10,464 bases of DNA from Candidatus Omnitrophota bacterium (GTDB lineage: Bacteria; Omnitrophota; Gorgyraeia; JABMRN01), in the NCBI GenBank assembly GCA_013202515.1, contig JABMRN010000249.1, positions 1-10,464 on the forward strand, in the 5' to 3' direction. The notes beneath the pieces are model-generated. The model had not been told where the DNA came from. It saw only the letters and a list, made by a program, of their open reading frames with translations, and made no database searches. Shown here one piece after another: positions 1 to 7,450 of this stretch. Each line of letters opens with the position of its first letter. Positions within the stretch are counted from its first letter, which is position 1. A program made the translations under genes and the position numbers.

Positions 1-2502
1 GGACCGGCATGGCCGGTCATATTTTTTTCAATCCTCTCCTTGGGCGCAATAGCCGTTCCAATTGGAGTCGAGTATAGCCTTAAACAGTCTTTAGACATTT
101 TGGATAATTCTGGTTGCAAAATTCTCTTCGCGAGTAAAAACGCAGAAATCCTCAAAAAATCCCCGCCATCTTTAAAGATCATAACCGTCGACTCAGAGTT
201 TCTCAAAGAAATCGAAAGGGGAGGCACTAAAAGTCTTGATTGGCAGGATGCTGATATCGAAAGAGACGATACTGCCTGTATCCTGTATACTTCAGGTACC
301 ACTGCTGAAGCAAAGGGTGCTGTGCTTTCTCACGGCAATTTCCTATCAAATATAGAGGCCCTTAATGCCTTGGGAATATTTTCCGAATCAGAGGGATTTT
401 TGTCAATTCTCCCGCTTCACCATGTTTATCCTTTAGTAGTTACAATGATGCTTCCGCTTCTATACGGTGCAAAAATAATATATTCTGAAAGTATTAAACC
501 CGATGATATTTCGCGGGCATTGAAAGAAACAAACCCTGAGCTTTTTGTAGCTGTGCCGCAATTTTTACACCTTTTTCATGAAAAGATCACCATAGCCCTT
601 AGAAAACTTCCGCTGCCACTTTATATTTTTCTTAATGGAGCTTCTCATCTTTTGAATATACTAAGAAATATAGCAGGCATTAATTTAAATAAAGTTCTTT
701 TCGGTTCAGTGCACAAAAAGTTCGGAAAGAATCTGCATTTTCTTATTAGCGGAGGTGCTAAGCTCAATGAAGAGGCAGCAAGAGATCTTTTTAGACTGGG
801 CTTTTCGGTTCTTGAAGGATATGGCCTTACCGAAACATCTCCGGCTTTAAGCTTTAATCCTTCAGTGAAGTCCAAGATAGGCTCTGTAGGTCTTCCGCTT
901 CATAACGTAGAGATCAAAATATCGGACAAAGACGATACCGGTATTGGGGAGGTAATAGCCAGGGGCCCCAGTGTCATGAAAGGCTACTACAAAAGGGATG
1001 ATCTTACAAAGGAGGCAATTAGAGACGGATGGTTTCATACAGGCGACCTTGGATATCTGGATAGTGATGGCTATCTTTTTTTAACAGGAAGATCTAAGGA
1101 AATGATAGTTTTAAGTTCCGGGCTTAATATCAACCCCAAGGAGATAGAGGATGCCTATTTGAAGCAGGTACCGGCTAGTGAGATATGCGTGATAGACGTT
1201 CCGACAAAAAAAGCAGCCGCATCAACAGCCCTCTGGGCAATTGTAAGACCGGATCTAAATTTCTTCAGAAAGTACGGCGAGGTTAATTTAAAGGACGTCA
1301 TTAAAGAGCGGATTGCTAATGTTTCTAAGACATTACCGGTTCATAAGCGCGTACTAGGTTTTTCGGTTACGCTCGAAGAGTTTCCCAGGACGCTTCTTGG
1401 AAAGATCAAAAGATATGCCTTAAGGGACCGTTACAAAGAATTAGCCGGCCGTGATGTTGAGTTTACTCAACCAAAAAGAAAATTAACTAATGAAGATATC
1501 GCAGTACTTGAGAGTGAGGCAGGTAAGTTGACAGTGAGCTCTCTCAGTGAAATGACAAATACAAAGCGTAAAATTCACCCTGATGATACCATTGAGATGG
1601 ATATCGGCCTTGACTCTCTCGGTAGAATCGAACTTGCATCTGCACTTGAAAGAGCCATTGGTTTGAAAATTGACGGAGAGATTATAGGAAAGGCTTTTAC
1701 GGTTGGGGATTTGATAAAAGGAATCACACCACTTATTTTAAAAAGACCGAAGAGTTTTTCCATAGATGAAAAAAGCATGGAATTCGGTACCGACTACTGG
1801 AAAAACCTCTTTGAAATTCCGCCAAATTCAAAGACTCTATCAAAGATAGATCTTACGCCGGCTATTGGGGCGTGGATATTCGGGATTTTATTCAGCCTGT
1901 TTGTTTATTTATACTTTAGGATATTTCATGGTCTAAAAGTTGAGGGGAAAGAAAACTTCCCCCTTAAGGGCCCTTGCATTCTTTATGCAAATCATACCAG
2001 TTTCTACGACGGCTTGGTGCTTAGCGCATCTTTCCCTATGTTTCCACGACTAGATCTTTTTTTCGTAGGATTCAGAGCTTTTTTTGACGTCCCGGTAATC
2101 CGTAACCTTATAAAAATAGGAAGGATTATACCGCTTGATTTAGCTACTCATCTTCTGGAGGCCTTAAGGAGTTCTTATTACGTTCTTAAGAGCGGAAGAA
2201 AGATTTGCATGTTTCCTGAAGGTCTTCGTACCCTCGATGGAAAAGTAGCCGACTTTAAGAAGGGATTCGGGATCCTTGCGAAAGAATCCAACGTAAAACT
2301 TCTTCCCGTGTACATAGATGGGGCTTTCGGTGCATGGCCGAGAACCAAGAGATTCCCAACCCTTTTCCGCCCCATAAAGGTAAAATTCGGCAGAGTAATT
2401 AAGCTTGAGGAGCTAGCGGATAAAAGCGATACTACTTCTTCATACGAAGCAATCTGCCTTGAGGCAAAAAACACCCTAATTAAGCTCTCCCGTACTAAGT
2501 AG
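1..2502 (+). CDS. Acyl-activating enzyme (AMP-forming) fused to an acyl-carrier domain and PlsC acyltransferase, 5'-partial
   Basis: The frame is open to the first base of the window, and the residues before any candidate start (GPAWPVIFF) already match the AMP-binding fold, so the gene begins upstream. The first part is an adenylate-forming domain: P-loop YTSGTT at 286-303, GYGLTETS at 817-840, HTGDL at 1036-1050, and the C-terminal catalytic Lys in LLGKIKR (codon 1402-1404). A carrier-like domain follows (about 1480-1730), with the DSL motif Ser at 1615-1617 as predicted phosphopantetheine site. A hydrophobic segment (1861-1926) precedes a PlsC domain with the HX4D motif at 1993-2010 and FPEG at 2212-2223. 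By family knowledge it would activate a fatty acid with ATP and pass it to a lysophospholipid or glycerol phosphate at the inner membrane, as E. coli Aas does; the exact substrate is inferred. The order is opposite to that of Aas, where PlsC comes first. The P-loop continues AEAKG where GxPKG is usual. Confidence 0.9.
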   Translation, partial: GPAWPVIFFSILSLGAIAVPIGVEYSLKQSLDILDNSGCKILFASKNAEILKKSPPSLKIITVDSEFLKEIERGGTKSLDWQDADIERDDTACILYTSGTTAEAKGAVLSHGNFLSNIEALNALGIFSESEGFLSILPLHHVYPLVVTMMLPLLYGAKIIYSESIKPDDISRALKETNPELFVAVPQFLHLFHEKITIALRKLPLPLYIFLNGASHLLNILRNIAGINLNKVLFGSVHKKFGKNLHFLISGGAKLNEEAARDLFRLGFSVLEGYGLTETSPALSFNPSVKSKIGSVGLPLHNVEIKISDKDDTGIGEVIARGPSVMKGYYKRDDLTKEAIRDGWFHTGDLGYLDSDGYLFLTGRSKEMIVLSSGLNINPKEIEDAYLKQVPASEICVIDVPTKKAAASTALWAIVRPDLNFFRKYGEVNLKDVIKERIANVSKTLPVHKRVLGFSVTLEEFPRTLLGKIKRYALRDRYKELAGRDVEFTQPKRKLTNEDIAVLESEAGKLTVSSLSEMTNTKRKIHPDDTIEMDIGLDSLGRIELASALERAIGLKIDGEIIGKAFTVGDLIKGITPLILKRPKSFSIDEKSMEFGTDYWKNLFEIPPNSKTLSKIDLTPAIGAWIFGILFSLFVYLYFRIFHGLKVEGKENFPLKGPCILYANHTSFYDGLVLSASFPMFPRLDLFFVGFRAFFDVPVIRNLIKIGRIIPLDLATHLLEALRSSYYVLKSGRKICMFPEGLRTLDGKVADFKKGFGILAKESNVKLLPVYIDGAFGAWPRTKRFPTLFRPIKVKFGRVIKLEELADKSDTTSSYEAICLEAKNTLIKLSRTK

Positions 2503-2512
2503 GGGTAGAGTA

Positions 2513-2541
2513 TTGAAAATTCCGATATCTTAGTATACACT
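2513..2541 (+). promoter_or_regulatory. Possible sigma-70 promoter for the PAS gene
   Basis: TTGAAA at 2513-2518 and TACACT at 2536-2541 are separated by 17 bases. The -35 box matches consensus at five of six positions and the -10 box at four of six. It lies in the 89-base gap after the acyltransferase gene and about 50 bases before the PAS start. The gap is AT-rich, so a chance match is possible. No hairpin with a T tract was seen to end the upstream transcript. Confidence 0.3.
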
Positions 2542-2576
2542 TACTTATATAGCACTAAAATAATTCGCTGATAACA

Positions 2577-2582
2577 CGAGGA
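2577..2582 (+). promoter_or_regulatory. Ribosome binding site of the PAS gene
   Basis: CGAGGA lies 9 bases before the ATG at 2592. It supports that start, which also falls just ahead of the first PAS strand. Confidence 0.5.
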
Positions 2583-2591
2583 CTATTATCC

Positions 2592-2945
2592 ATGTTGTCC
2601 GAAAATGTTCCCAGAAAGATATTTATTAAAGATCTAAAATCAGTTTACGTCTTCTGTAATGAGTTATACGCCAAAGACTTAGGCTTAAAATCTGAAGAAA
2701 TAACCGGAAAGACAGATTATGAATTTTTTCCAAAAGACCTTGCAGGAAAATACAGAGCTGATGACAAAAGAGTTATGAGTTCAGGTGTCGCTGAAAATAT
2801 TGTAGAAAAATACATCGTAACCAAAGATCTTCTGAGGGACACTACAGAAGTTATCGTTCATACCGTGAAAACCCCGCTTAAAGACGAAAAGGGAAAAGTA
2901 TTCGGAATATTAGGTATATTCTGGGAAGCGGTCGAGTGTAACTAG
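2592..2945 (+). CDS. Stand-alone PAS domain protein
   Basis: This 117-residue protein is almost entirely one PAS fold. It opens with an IFIKDLKSVYVFCNELYA segment, followed by the GLKSEEITGKTDYEFFP turn typical of PAS domains. It then has a YRADDKRVMSSG helix region and closes with VHTVKTPLKDEKG and the GILGIFW strand. In family members that GIFW strand normally leads into a kinase, cyclase or other output domain. Here the protein stops five residues later and only 32 bases remain before cinA, so no output domain or remnant is present. No transmembrane segment is visible, so it should be cytoplasmic. It could be a single-domain sensor acting on a partner in trans, or a decayed fragment of a sensor kinase. 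The frame is clean and a ribosome binding site is present, which favours an expressed gene. The ligand is unknown. Confidence 0.85.
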   Translation: MLSENVPRKIFIKDLKSVYVFCNELYAKDLGLKSEEITGKTDYEFFPKDLAGKYRADDKRVMSSGVAENIVEKYIVTKDLLRDTTEVIVHTVKTPLKDEKGKVFGILGIFWEAVECN

Positions 2946-2977
2946 GTTAGACAATAATTTAATGAACAAAGTCTATT

Positions 2978-4222
2978 GTGAACTCTGAAATAATCGCTGT
3001 AGGAACCGAGATACTGCTCGGCCAGATAATAAACTCGAATTCTGCGTATCTATCCCGAAAGCTCGCCGAACTGGGAATAGATGTCTATTATCATTCCACC
3101 GTAGGAGATAACCCAAATCGCTTATCGCAAATGTTGTCTATGGCCATATCTCGGTCAGACATTATTTTTACGACCGGCGGATTGGGTCCGACAGTGGATG
3201 ATATCACATTAAAGACCGTAGCCCAGGCGTGTTCAAAAAGGCTCCTACCTAATAAAAATATCATACGGGATATACAGTCCTATTTTAAAAAAAAGGGATT
3301 AAGGAGAACACCTGCTGATGCAGTACGGCAGGCCTCTATACCGCGGGATGCAGCATGGTTCAGGAATACGGTTGGGACAGCTCCGGGACTAGCATTGAAA
3401 CACAGAAATTCCCTCATTATCATGCTTCCTGGTCCTCCCCGCGAACTTAATCCAATGTTTGAAAATTACGTTATCCCATATCTTAAAAGAAGAAAATATG
3501 CAGAATCAAGGACATTAGTAACTAGAACTATCCGAACGACTGGTCTTGTTGAGTCGGCAGTGAATAAGAAGATGAAGAAGTTTTTATCTATATCCGGCCT
3601 CGTGACTGTTGGCATATACGCCCATCTTGGAGAGGTGCATCTAAAGATATCCGCTAAGGCAAAAAACCCTAAGGCCGCAGAAAGATTGATAGCTCCCATT
3701 GAAAGAAAAATAAGAAAAATCCTAGGCCATTATATTTACGGAACCGACAAAGATGAGCTCGAAGATGTTATTGGCAGACTTCTTCAGAAGAAACGTAAGA
3801 CACTATCAATAGCAGAATCCTGTACAGGGGGCATGGTTTCAGACAAGATTACTGATGTAAGCGGAAGTTCTGCCTATTTTAAAATGGGCGTTATTTCATA
3901 TTCCAATAAGGCAAAGGAGGATCTCCTTTCTGTTTCTAAGGAGACGCTAAAAAGATACGGGGCAGTAAGTAGGCCCGTTGCTTTAGAAATGGCCAAAGGA
4001 GTAATGAGGCTTTCATCTTCTGATGTTTCCGTCGGAATTACTGGAATCGCCGGTCCTACGGGAGGTTCTCGTAAAAAACCCGTCGGCCTAGTATACATAG
4101 CTATAGCTAGAGGAAAGAAGGCTAAAGTAAAGGAATGCCGCTTCACGGGAAACCGAAAAGATATAAAACAGCAGACCCAGATAGCCGCTCTTGATTTAAT
4201 AAGACGAGAGCTTTATAGATGA
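2978..4222 (+). CDS. cinA: CinA family protein: MoCF-biosynthesis-like domain plus nicotinamide-nucleotide amidase
   Basis: At 414 residues this is the usual length of full two-domain CinA. The N-terminal domain has the molybdopterin-binding-like motifs AVGTEILLGQIINSN (from residue 7), TTGGLGPTVDD and MLPGPPRELNP. In CinA this domain is associated with ADP-ribose or NAD-derived nucleotide hydrolysis. The C-terminal domain has the SIAESCTGG motif (residues 277-285) and GITGIAGPTGG, the signature of PncC-type NMN amidase, which recycles nicotinamide mononucleotide in the cytoplasm. The start is GTG: an in-frame TGA at 2963-2965 closes the frame upstream, and no in-frame ATG precedes the conserved IIAVGTE strand. 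No good ribosome binding site is seen. It sits 10 bases before thpR, so the two are probably cotranscribed. The link of CinA to the neighbouring recA is a long-known gene-order association. Confidence 0.96.
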   Translation: MNSEIIAVGTEILLGQIINSNSAYLSRKLAELGIDVYYHSTVGDNPNRLSQMLSMAISRSDIIFTTGGLGPTVDDITLKTVAQACSKRLLPNKNIIRDIQSYFKKKGLRRTPADAVRQASIPRDAAWFRNTVGTAPGLALKHRNSLIIMLPGPPRELNPMFENYVIPYLKRRKYAESRTLVTRTIRTTGLVESAVNKKMKKFLSISGLVTVGIYAHLGEVHLKISAKAKNPKAAERLIAPIERKIRKILGHYIYGTDKDELEDVIGRLLQKKRKTLSIAESCTGGMVSDKITDVSGSSAYFKMGVISYSNKAKEDLLSVSKETLKRYGAVSRPVALEMAKGVMRLSSSDVSVGITGIAGPTGGSRKKPVGLVYIAIARGKKAKVKECRFTGNRKDIKQQTQIAALDLIRRELYR

Positions 4223-4232
4223 TTAAAGGCTT

Positions 4233-4787
4233 ATGCGTTTATTCATAGCAATAGAGTTGCCTGATGAAATCAAGAAAAATATATCTTCTCTTCAGCAGGA
4301 ACTGAAGAAGGCTAATGCCGATGTTAAATGGGTGGATCCTCTAAATGTCCACTTCACCCTTAAATTTTTAGGCGATGTTCCTGAGAGTAAAATACCTGAT
4401 TTAAAATCTGTATTGGACCGAACGGCACAATCCTACAGTAAGTTTAAATCAAACTTATTTAAGCTTGGCGCATTTCCTAAACTGGATTATCCCCGCGTAA
4501 TATGGTTAGGACTTGCGGATAACTGTTCGGTCATTGAAGAGATGGCTTCGAAGATAGGCGAAGGGTGCGAGGCGCTTGGTTTTTCACGCGAGAAAAGGTC
4601 ATTTTCGGCTCATCTTACATTGGGCCGGGTTCGTTCCGGTAAGAATAAAGAGCTTCTTAAGAAGATTTTGATCTCCACTGAAGTAACTCCCCAGTCATTT
4701 GTAATCGATAAAGTGACGCTCTTCCAAAGTAAGCTTACCCCCAAAGGCTCTATATACACGGCTTTGTATTCTGCAGGGCTTAAATAG
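4233..4787 (+). CDS. thpR: RNA 2',3'-cyclic phosphodiesterase (2H phosphoesterase, LigT/ThpR family)
   Basis: This 184-residue protein has the typical length of the family. It starts with MRLFIAIELPDEIKK, the standard ThpR N-terminus. The two catalytic HxTx motifs are HFTL at residues 40-43 and HLTL at residues 127-130, the latter followed by GRVR. The family opens RNA 2',3'-cyclic phosphates to 2'-phosphates, and some members join tRNA halves through a 2'-5' bond in vitro; the cellular role is not well established. The gene follows cinA by 10 bases, with only a weak AAAGG three bases from the ATG, so translation may be coupled to cinA. After its stop comes the recA promoter region, so it probably ends the cinA transcription unit, although no terminator hairpin is visible. 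Confidence 0.95.
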   Translation: MRLFIAIELPDEIKKNISSLQQELKKANADVKWVDPLNVHFTLKFLGDVPESKIPDLKSVLDRTAQSYSKFKSNLFKLGAFPKLDYPRVIWLGLADNCSVIEEMASKIGEGCEALGFSREKRSFSAHLTLGRVRSGKNKELLKKILISTEVTPQSFVIDKVTLFQSKLTPKGSIYTALYSAGLK

Positions 4788-4799
4788 CCTAAATTCTTC

Positions 4800-4828
4800 T
4801 TTACATCTATACCCTAATAATCTATAAT
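4800..4828 (+). promoter_or_regulatory. Sigma-70 promoter of recA
   Basis: TTTACA at 4800-4805 and a perfect TATAAT at 4823-4828 are separated by 17 bases. This is the best promoter match in the window, in the 101-base gap before recA. Transcription should start near 4835, leaving a leader of about 54 bases. No E. coli-type (CTG-N10-CAG) or Bacillus-type (GAAC-N4-GTTC) LexA box is present in the gap. Confidence 0.7.
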
Positions 4829-4833
4829 ATATT

Positions 4834-4843
4834 CTCAATTGAG
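4834..4843. promoter_or_regulatory. Perfect 10-base palindrome at the predicted recA transcription start
   Basis: CTCAATTGAG is self-complementary and begins five bases after the -10 box, so it overlaps the expected start point. A repressor bound here would block the promoter, and a lineage-specific SOS repressor is one possibility. A 10-base palindrome can easily arise by chance, so this is only a candidate operator. Confidence 0.25.
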
Positions 4844-4871
4844 CAGAAGACCTGTATTTGGAATCGATAAT

Positions 4872-4882
4872 AAGGAAAGGGG
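4872..4882 (+). promoter_or_regulatory. Strong ribosome binding site of recA
   Basis: A purine-rich run (AAGGAAAGGGG) ends six bases before the ATG at 4889. It is the clearest Shine-Dalgarno site in the window and fixes the recA start. Confidence 0.75.
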
Positions 4883-4888
4883 TTTGTT

Positions 4889-5920
4889 ATGGGAAGAAAC
4901 AAGAAAGAAAAGCAGGAAGTCGCAAAAACTCAAGTCTCAAACAAAGAAAAGGCCCTCAACATGGCGTTATGCCATATCGAGAAGGAATTCGGCATAGGTT
5001 CCATAATGAAGCTTGGTCAGAATTTTAAGGTGGATGTGCCGGCTATCAGCACAGGAGCGATAACGCTTGATACTGCACTCGGAGTGGGAGGTGTGCCCAG
5101 AGGGAGAGTTATAGAGATATTCGGGCCGGAAGCAAGTGGAAAGACCACGCTCTGTCTCAGTATAATAGCCCAGGCACAAAAATTAGGAGGACAGGCTGCC
5201 TTTATTGATGCCGAGCACGCATTCGATTCAACCTACGCAAAAAAAATAGGCGTAAATCTTGATGAATTGTTGATTTCACAGCCGGATACGGGTGAACAGG
5301 CCCTCAGCATAGCAGAGATGCTGGTAAAATCAAATGCCATTGATGTGATTGTAATTGATTCGGTAGCAGCGCTCACACCCCGCGTTGAACTTGAAGGCGA
5401 AATGGGCCAATCACACATTGGGCTTCAGGCACGTCTAATGAGCCAGGCGCTACGGAAACTAACAGGTGTAATCTCAAAGTCAAAGACTTGCGTAATTTTC
5501 ATAAACCAGATTCGTATGAAGATAGGAGTTATGTTTGGAAATCCTGAGACAACCCCGGGTGGCAGGGCACTTAAGTTTTATTCATCGGTGCGCATCGACC
5601 TTAGAAGGATAGCATCTTTGAAGAAAGGCGATGAGGTTGTAGGATCACGGATTAGGGCAAGCGTTGTTAAGAGCAAGGTTGCCCCGCCTTTCAAGAAGGC
5701 CGAATTCGATATTATGTACGATGAAGGTATTTCAAGATCCAGTAGCATCCTGGATTTGGCTGAAACGCACGGTATTGTTAAAAGGGTCGGCAACTGGCTT
5801 TCTTATGGCGAGGATAAAATAGGGCAGGGAAAAGAAAATGCAAGGCTTTACTTAAAAGAAAATCCTAGCATTCTAACAAAAATTGAGAAAGAGATAAGAG
5901 AAAAAGTGCTAACAAGGTAG
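4889..5920 (+). CDS. recA: Recombinase RecA
   Basis: This 343-residue protein is a standard RecA, the ATP-dependent filament-forming recombinase of homologous recombination and the usual SOS co-protease. The Walker A loop GPEASGKTT is at residues 79-87, and the Walker B strand VIVIDS ends with Asp157. Loop L2 and its flanks read FGNPETTPGGRALKF. Relative to E. coli the N-terminus is about 13 residues longer and rich in Lys and Gln. The C-terminus ends in KEIREKVLTR and lacks the acidic tail that autoinhibits E. coli RecA. The gene has its own promoter and ribosome binding site and is followed within 6 bases by a protease gene, then by recX. All residues expected for nucleotide binding are present. 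Confidence 0.99.
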   Translation: MGRNKKEKQEVAKTQVSNKEKALNMALCHIEKEFGIGSIMKLGQNFKVDVPAISTGAITLDTALGVGGVPRGRVIEIFGPEASGKTTLCLSIIAQAQKLGGQAAFIDAEHAFDSTYAKKIGVNLDELLISQPDTGEQALSIAEMLVKSNAIDVIVIDSVAALTPRVELEGEMGQSHIGLQARLMSQALRKLTGVISKSKTCVIFINQIRMKIGVMFGNPETTPGGRALKFYSSVRIDLRRIASLKKGDEVVGSRIRASVVKSKVAPPFKKAEFDIMYDEGISRSSSILDLAETHGIVKRVGNWLSYGEDKIGQGKENARLYLKENPSILTKIEKEIREKVLTR

Positions 5921-5921
5921 G
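5914..5921 (+). promoter_or_regulatory. Ribosome binding site of the protease gene, overlapping the recA stop
   Basis: AAGGTAGG spans the recA stop codon (TAG, 5918-5920) and lies five bases before the ATG at 5927. The arrangement suggests translational coupling of the protease to recA. Confidence 0.5.
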
Positions 5922-5926
5922 TTCAA

Positions 5927-7435
5927 ATGGAAAATAAAAGACTAGCGTTACTTATAGGCATAATCGTTGTAGTGATATTCTCTCTAGCCTTTATAATCGT
6001 GAGGGTAAGGACAATGCCCCCGAGAGAGGGCATTGTGCCGACCGTAAAAATAAAGGGCGAAATAGCGCTTGAAAATGCCTTTGTTAAGGTTGCCGAGAAG
6101 GTAGGTCCTGCTGTTGTCACTATCTCTACGGAGAGAACACAAAAAATCAGGGCAATTCCAAGCGACCAGCTTAATTTAAAAAGGTTTGGCAGGGTAGCTC
6201 CACAGACTCAGGCAGAGCTCGAGCAGTTTTTCCGGCAATTTTTCGGTTATCTTCCGGAAAGGGAGCTTAAGCAGCAGGGTCTGGGCAGCGGTTTTATAAT
6301 TGACAAAGAGGGAAATGTCCTTACAAACTATCATGTTGTTGCCGGTGCCGAGAAAATCACAGTGACGCTGCCTGATGGCAGGAGCTTTCCCGGAAAGATC
6401 CGCGGCAGAGACCCAAGAATGGACGTAGCGCTCATTAAAATAGATGCGCTTGATTTACCTGTAGTCGAACTCGGTAATTCCGATAATTTGAAAACAGGCC
6501 AATGGGTTATTGCCATAGGAAATCCATTCGGGCACATATTAAAGAGCCCAGAGCCGACAATAACGGTTGGGGTAATTAGTGCTCTACATAGGCACATACC
6601 TTCTGATGGCGCGCGTGGAGTTCACTTCGACATGATCCAGACGGATGCCGCCATAAATCTAGGCAATAGCGGTGGTCCGCTATGTAACATGCAAGGAGAG
6701 GTTATAGGAATCAATGTAGCTATCTTTTCTACGAGCGGGGGAAGTCAAGGCGTAAGCTTTGCAATGCCGATAACGGTAATCAAGAACGTGCTCGGTGAAC
6801 TCATGGAGGGAAAAGAGGTTTCGTATGGATGGTTTGGGATATTGGTTCAGGATATAACCCCGGAACTAGCAGAATATTTTAAGTTGCCAGGAAAAAATGG
6901 AGTTCTCGTAGCAGGAATAGTGCAGGGAGGACCGGCGCATCAGTACGGCATAAGACCGGGGGATGTAGTGATAGAATACAATGGAAAAAAAGCCGAAAAC
7001 CCCTTTGATCTCATAAGAATGGTGGAAGATACAGAACCCGGAACGGTCGCAACTATTAAACTCATAAGAGACCGCAAGGTTGGTACACTTAAGGTCAAAG
7101 TTGGAAAACGTATATATGCTGAGGAAATCCCCAAAGAGGTGGCGGCTCCGACTGAACAGTTTGAGTCCAAGCCGTGGCGCGGGGTAAGAGTATCGGGCAT
7201 TACACAAGAATTAGCGAATCAACTTAATCTCAGCGACAAAAACGGTGTTGCAATAATTGCTATAGATACCTCTGGGCCGTTTTACACAGTAGGATTGAGA
7301 GAAGGCGATGTCATAAGAGAAATAAACAAAAATCCGATACGAAATATCTCTGACTTTAATCGGGTTGCCCAAGCGGTTAGAGGCAAGGCCCTCATAAGGA
7401 CAGATGATGGCTTCTTTATTGTTGGAGAAAAATAA
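5927..7435 (+). CDS. HtrA/Deg-family serine protease with two PDZ domains, membrane-anchored
   Basis: This 502-residue protein has the full layout of a Deg protease. An N-terminal hydrophobic segment (residues about 6-26) lacks an obvious signal peptidase site or lipobox and probably anchors the protein, with the rest in the periplasm. The trypsin-like domain has the triad His136 (NYHVV), Asp166 (MDVALI) and Ser248 (GNSGGPL), with the expected spacing. PDZ1 covers about residues 300-395 (GVLVAGIVQGGPAHQYGI) and PDZ2 about 412-500 (GVRVSG, GPFYTVGLREGDV). Between the anchor and the protease domain is a Gln- and Phe-rich segment (QAELEQFFRQFFG), as in DegP and DegQ. Family role: degradation or quality control of misfolded envelope proteins under stress. 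Unusually, it lies between recA and recX. Whether it is closer to DegP, DegQ or DegS cannot be settled here, but two PDZ domains favour DegP/DegQ. Confidence 0.94.
   Translation: MENKRLALLIGIIVVVIFSLAFIIVRVRTMPPREGIVPTVKIKGEIALENAFVKVAEKVGPAVVTISTERTQKIRAIPSDQLNLKRFGRVAPQTQAELEQFFRQFFGYLPERELKQQGLGSGFIIDKEGNVLTNYHVVAGAEKITVTLPDGRSFPGKIRGRDPRMDVALIKIDALDLPVVELGNSDNLKTGQWVIAIGNPFGHILKSPEPTITVGVISALHRHIPSDGARGVHFDMIQTDAAINLGNSGGPLCNMQGEVIGINVAIFSTSGGSQGVSFAMPITVIKNVLGELMEGKEVSYGWFGILVQDITPELAEYFKLPGKNGVLVAGIVQGGPAHQYGIRPGDVVIEYNGKKAENPFDLIRMVEDTEPGTVATIKLIRDRKVGTLKVKVGKRIYAEEIPKEVAAPTEQFESKPWRGVRVSGITQELANQLNLSDKNGVAIIAIDTSGPFYTVGLREGDVIREINKNPIRNISDFNRVAQAVRGKALIRTDDGFFIVGEK
6011..6036 (+). repeat. 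Hairpin early in the protease gene
   Basis: ACAATGCCC at 6011-6019 pairs perfectly with GGGCATTGT at 6028-6036 across an 8-base loop. It lies about 85 bases into the gene, just after the codons for the membrane anchor. There is no T tract, so it is not an intrinsic terminator. It could slow ribosomes after the anchor emerges or mark an RNA processing site, or it may be chance. Confidence 0.4.
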
Positions 7436-7450
7436 AAAGCATTACAGTAC

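Noticed and set aside
2..18. Short inverted repeat GACCGGC / GCCGGTC with a 3-base loop at the window edge
   Set aside because: Seven pairs in a GC-rich coding stretch (GPAWPV) are readily explained by codons, and there is no T tract or regulatory context.
2178..2540. Long open frame on the - strand opposite the PlsC domain
   Set aside because: It lies antisense to a well-supported coding domain, has no recognisable motif and appears to be a by-product of the codon pattern.
2948..2975. Inverted repeat TAGAC / GTCTA between the PAS gene and cinA
   Set aside because: Only five pairs with an 18-base loop and no T tract; too weak for a terminator.
3913..3929. AAAGGAG-GAT-CTCCTTT inside cinA, resembling a strong Shine-Dalgarno site and a hairpin
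   Set aside because: No start codon follows at a usable distance and the frame is a conserved part of CinA, so it is coding sequence.
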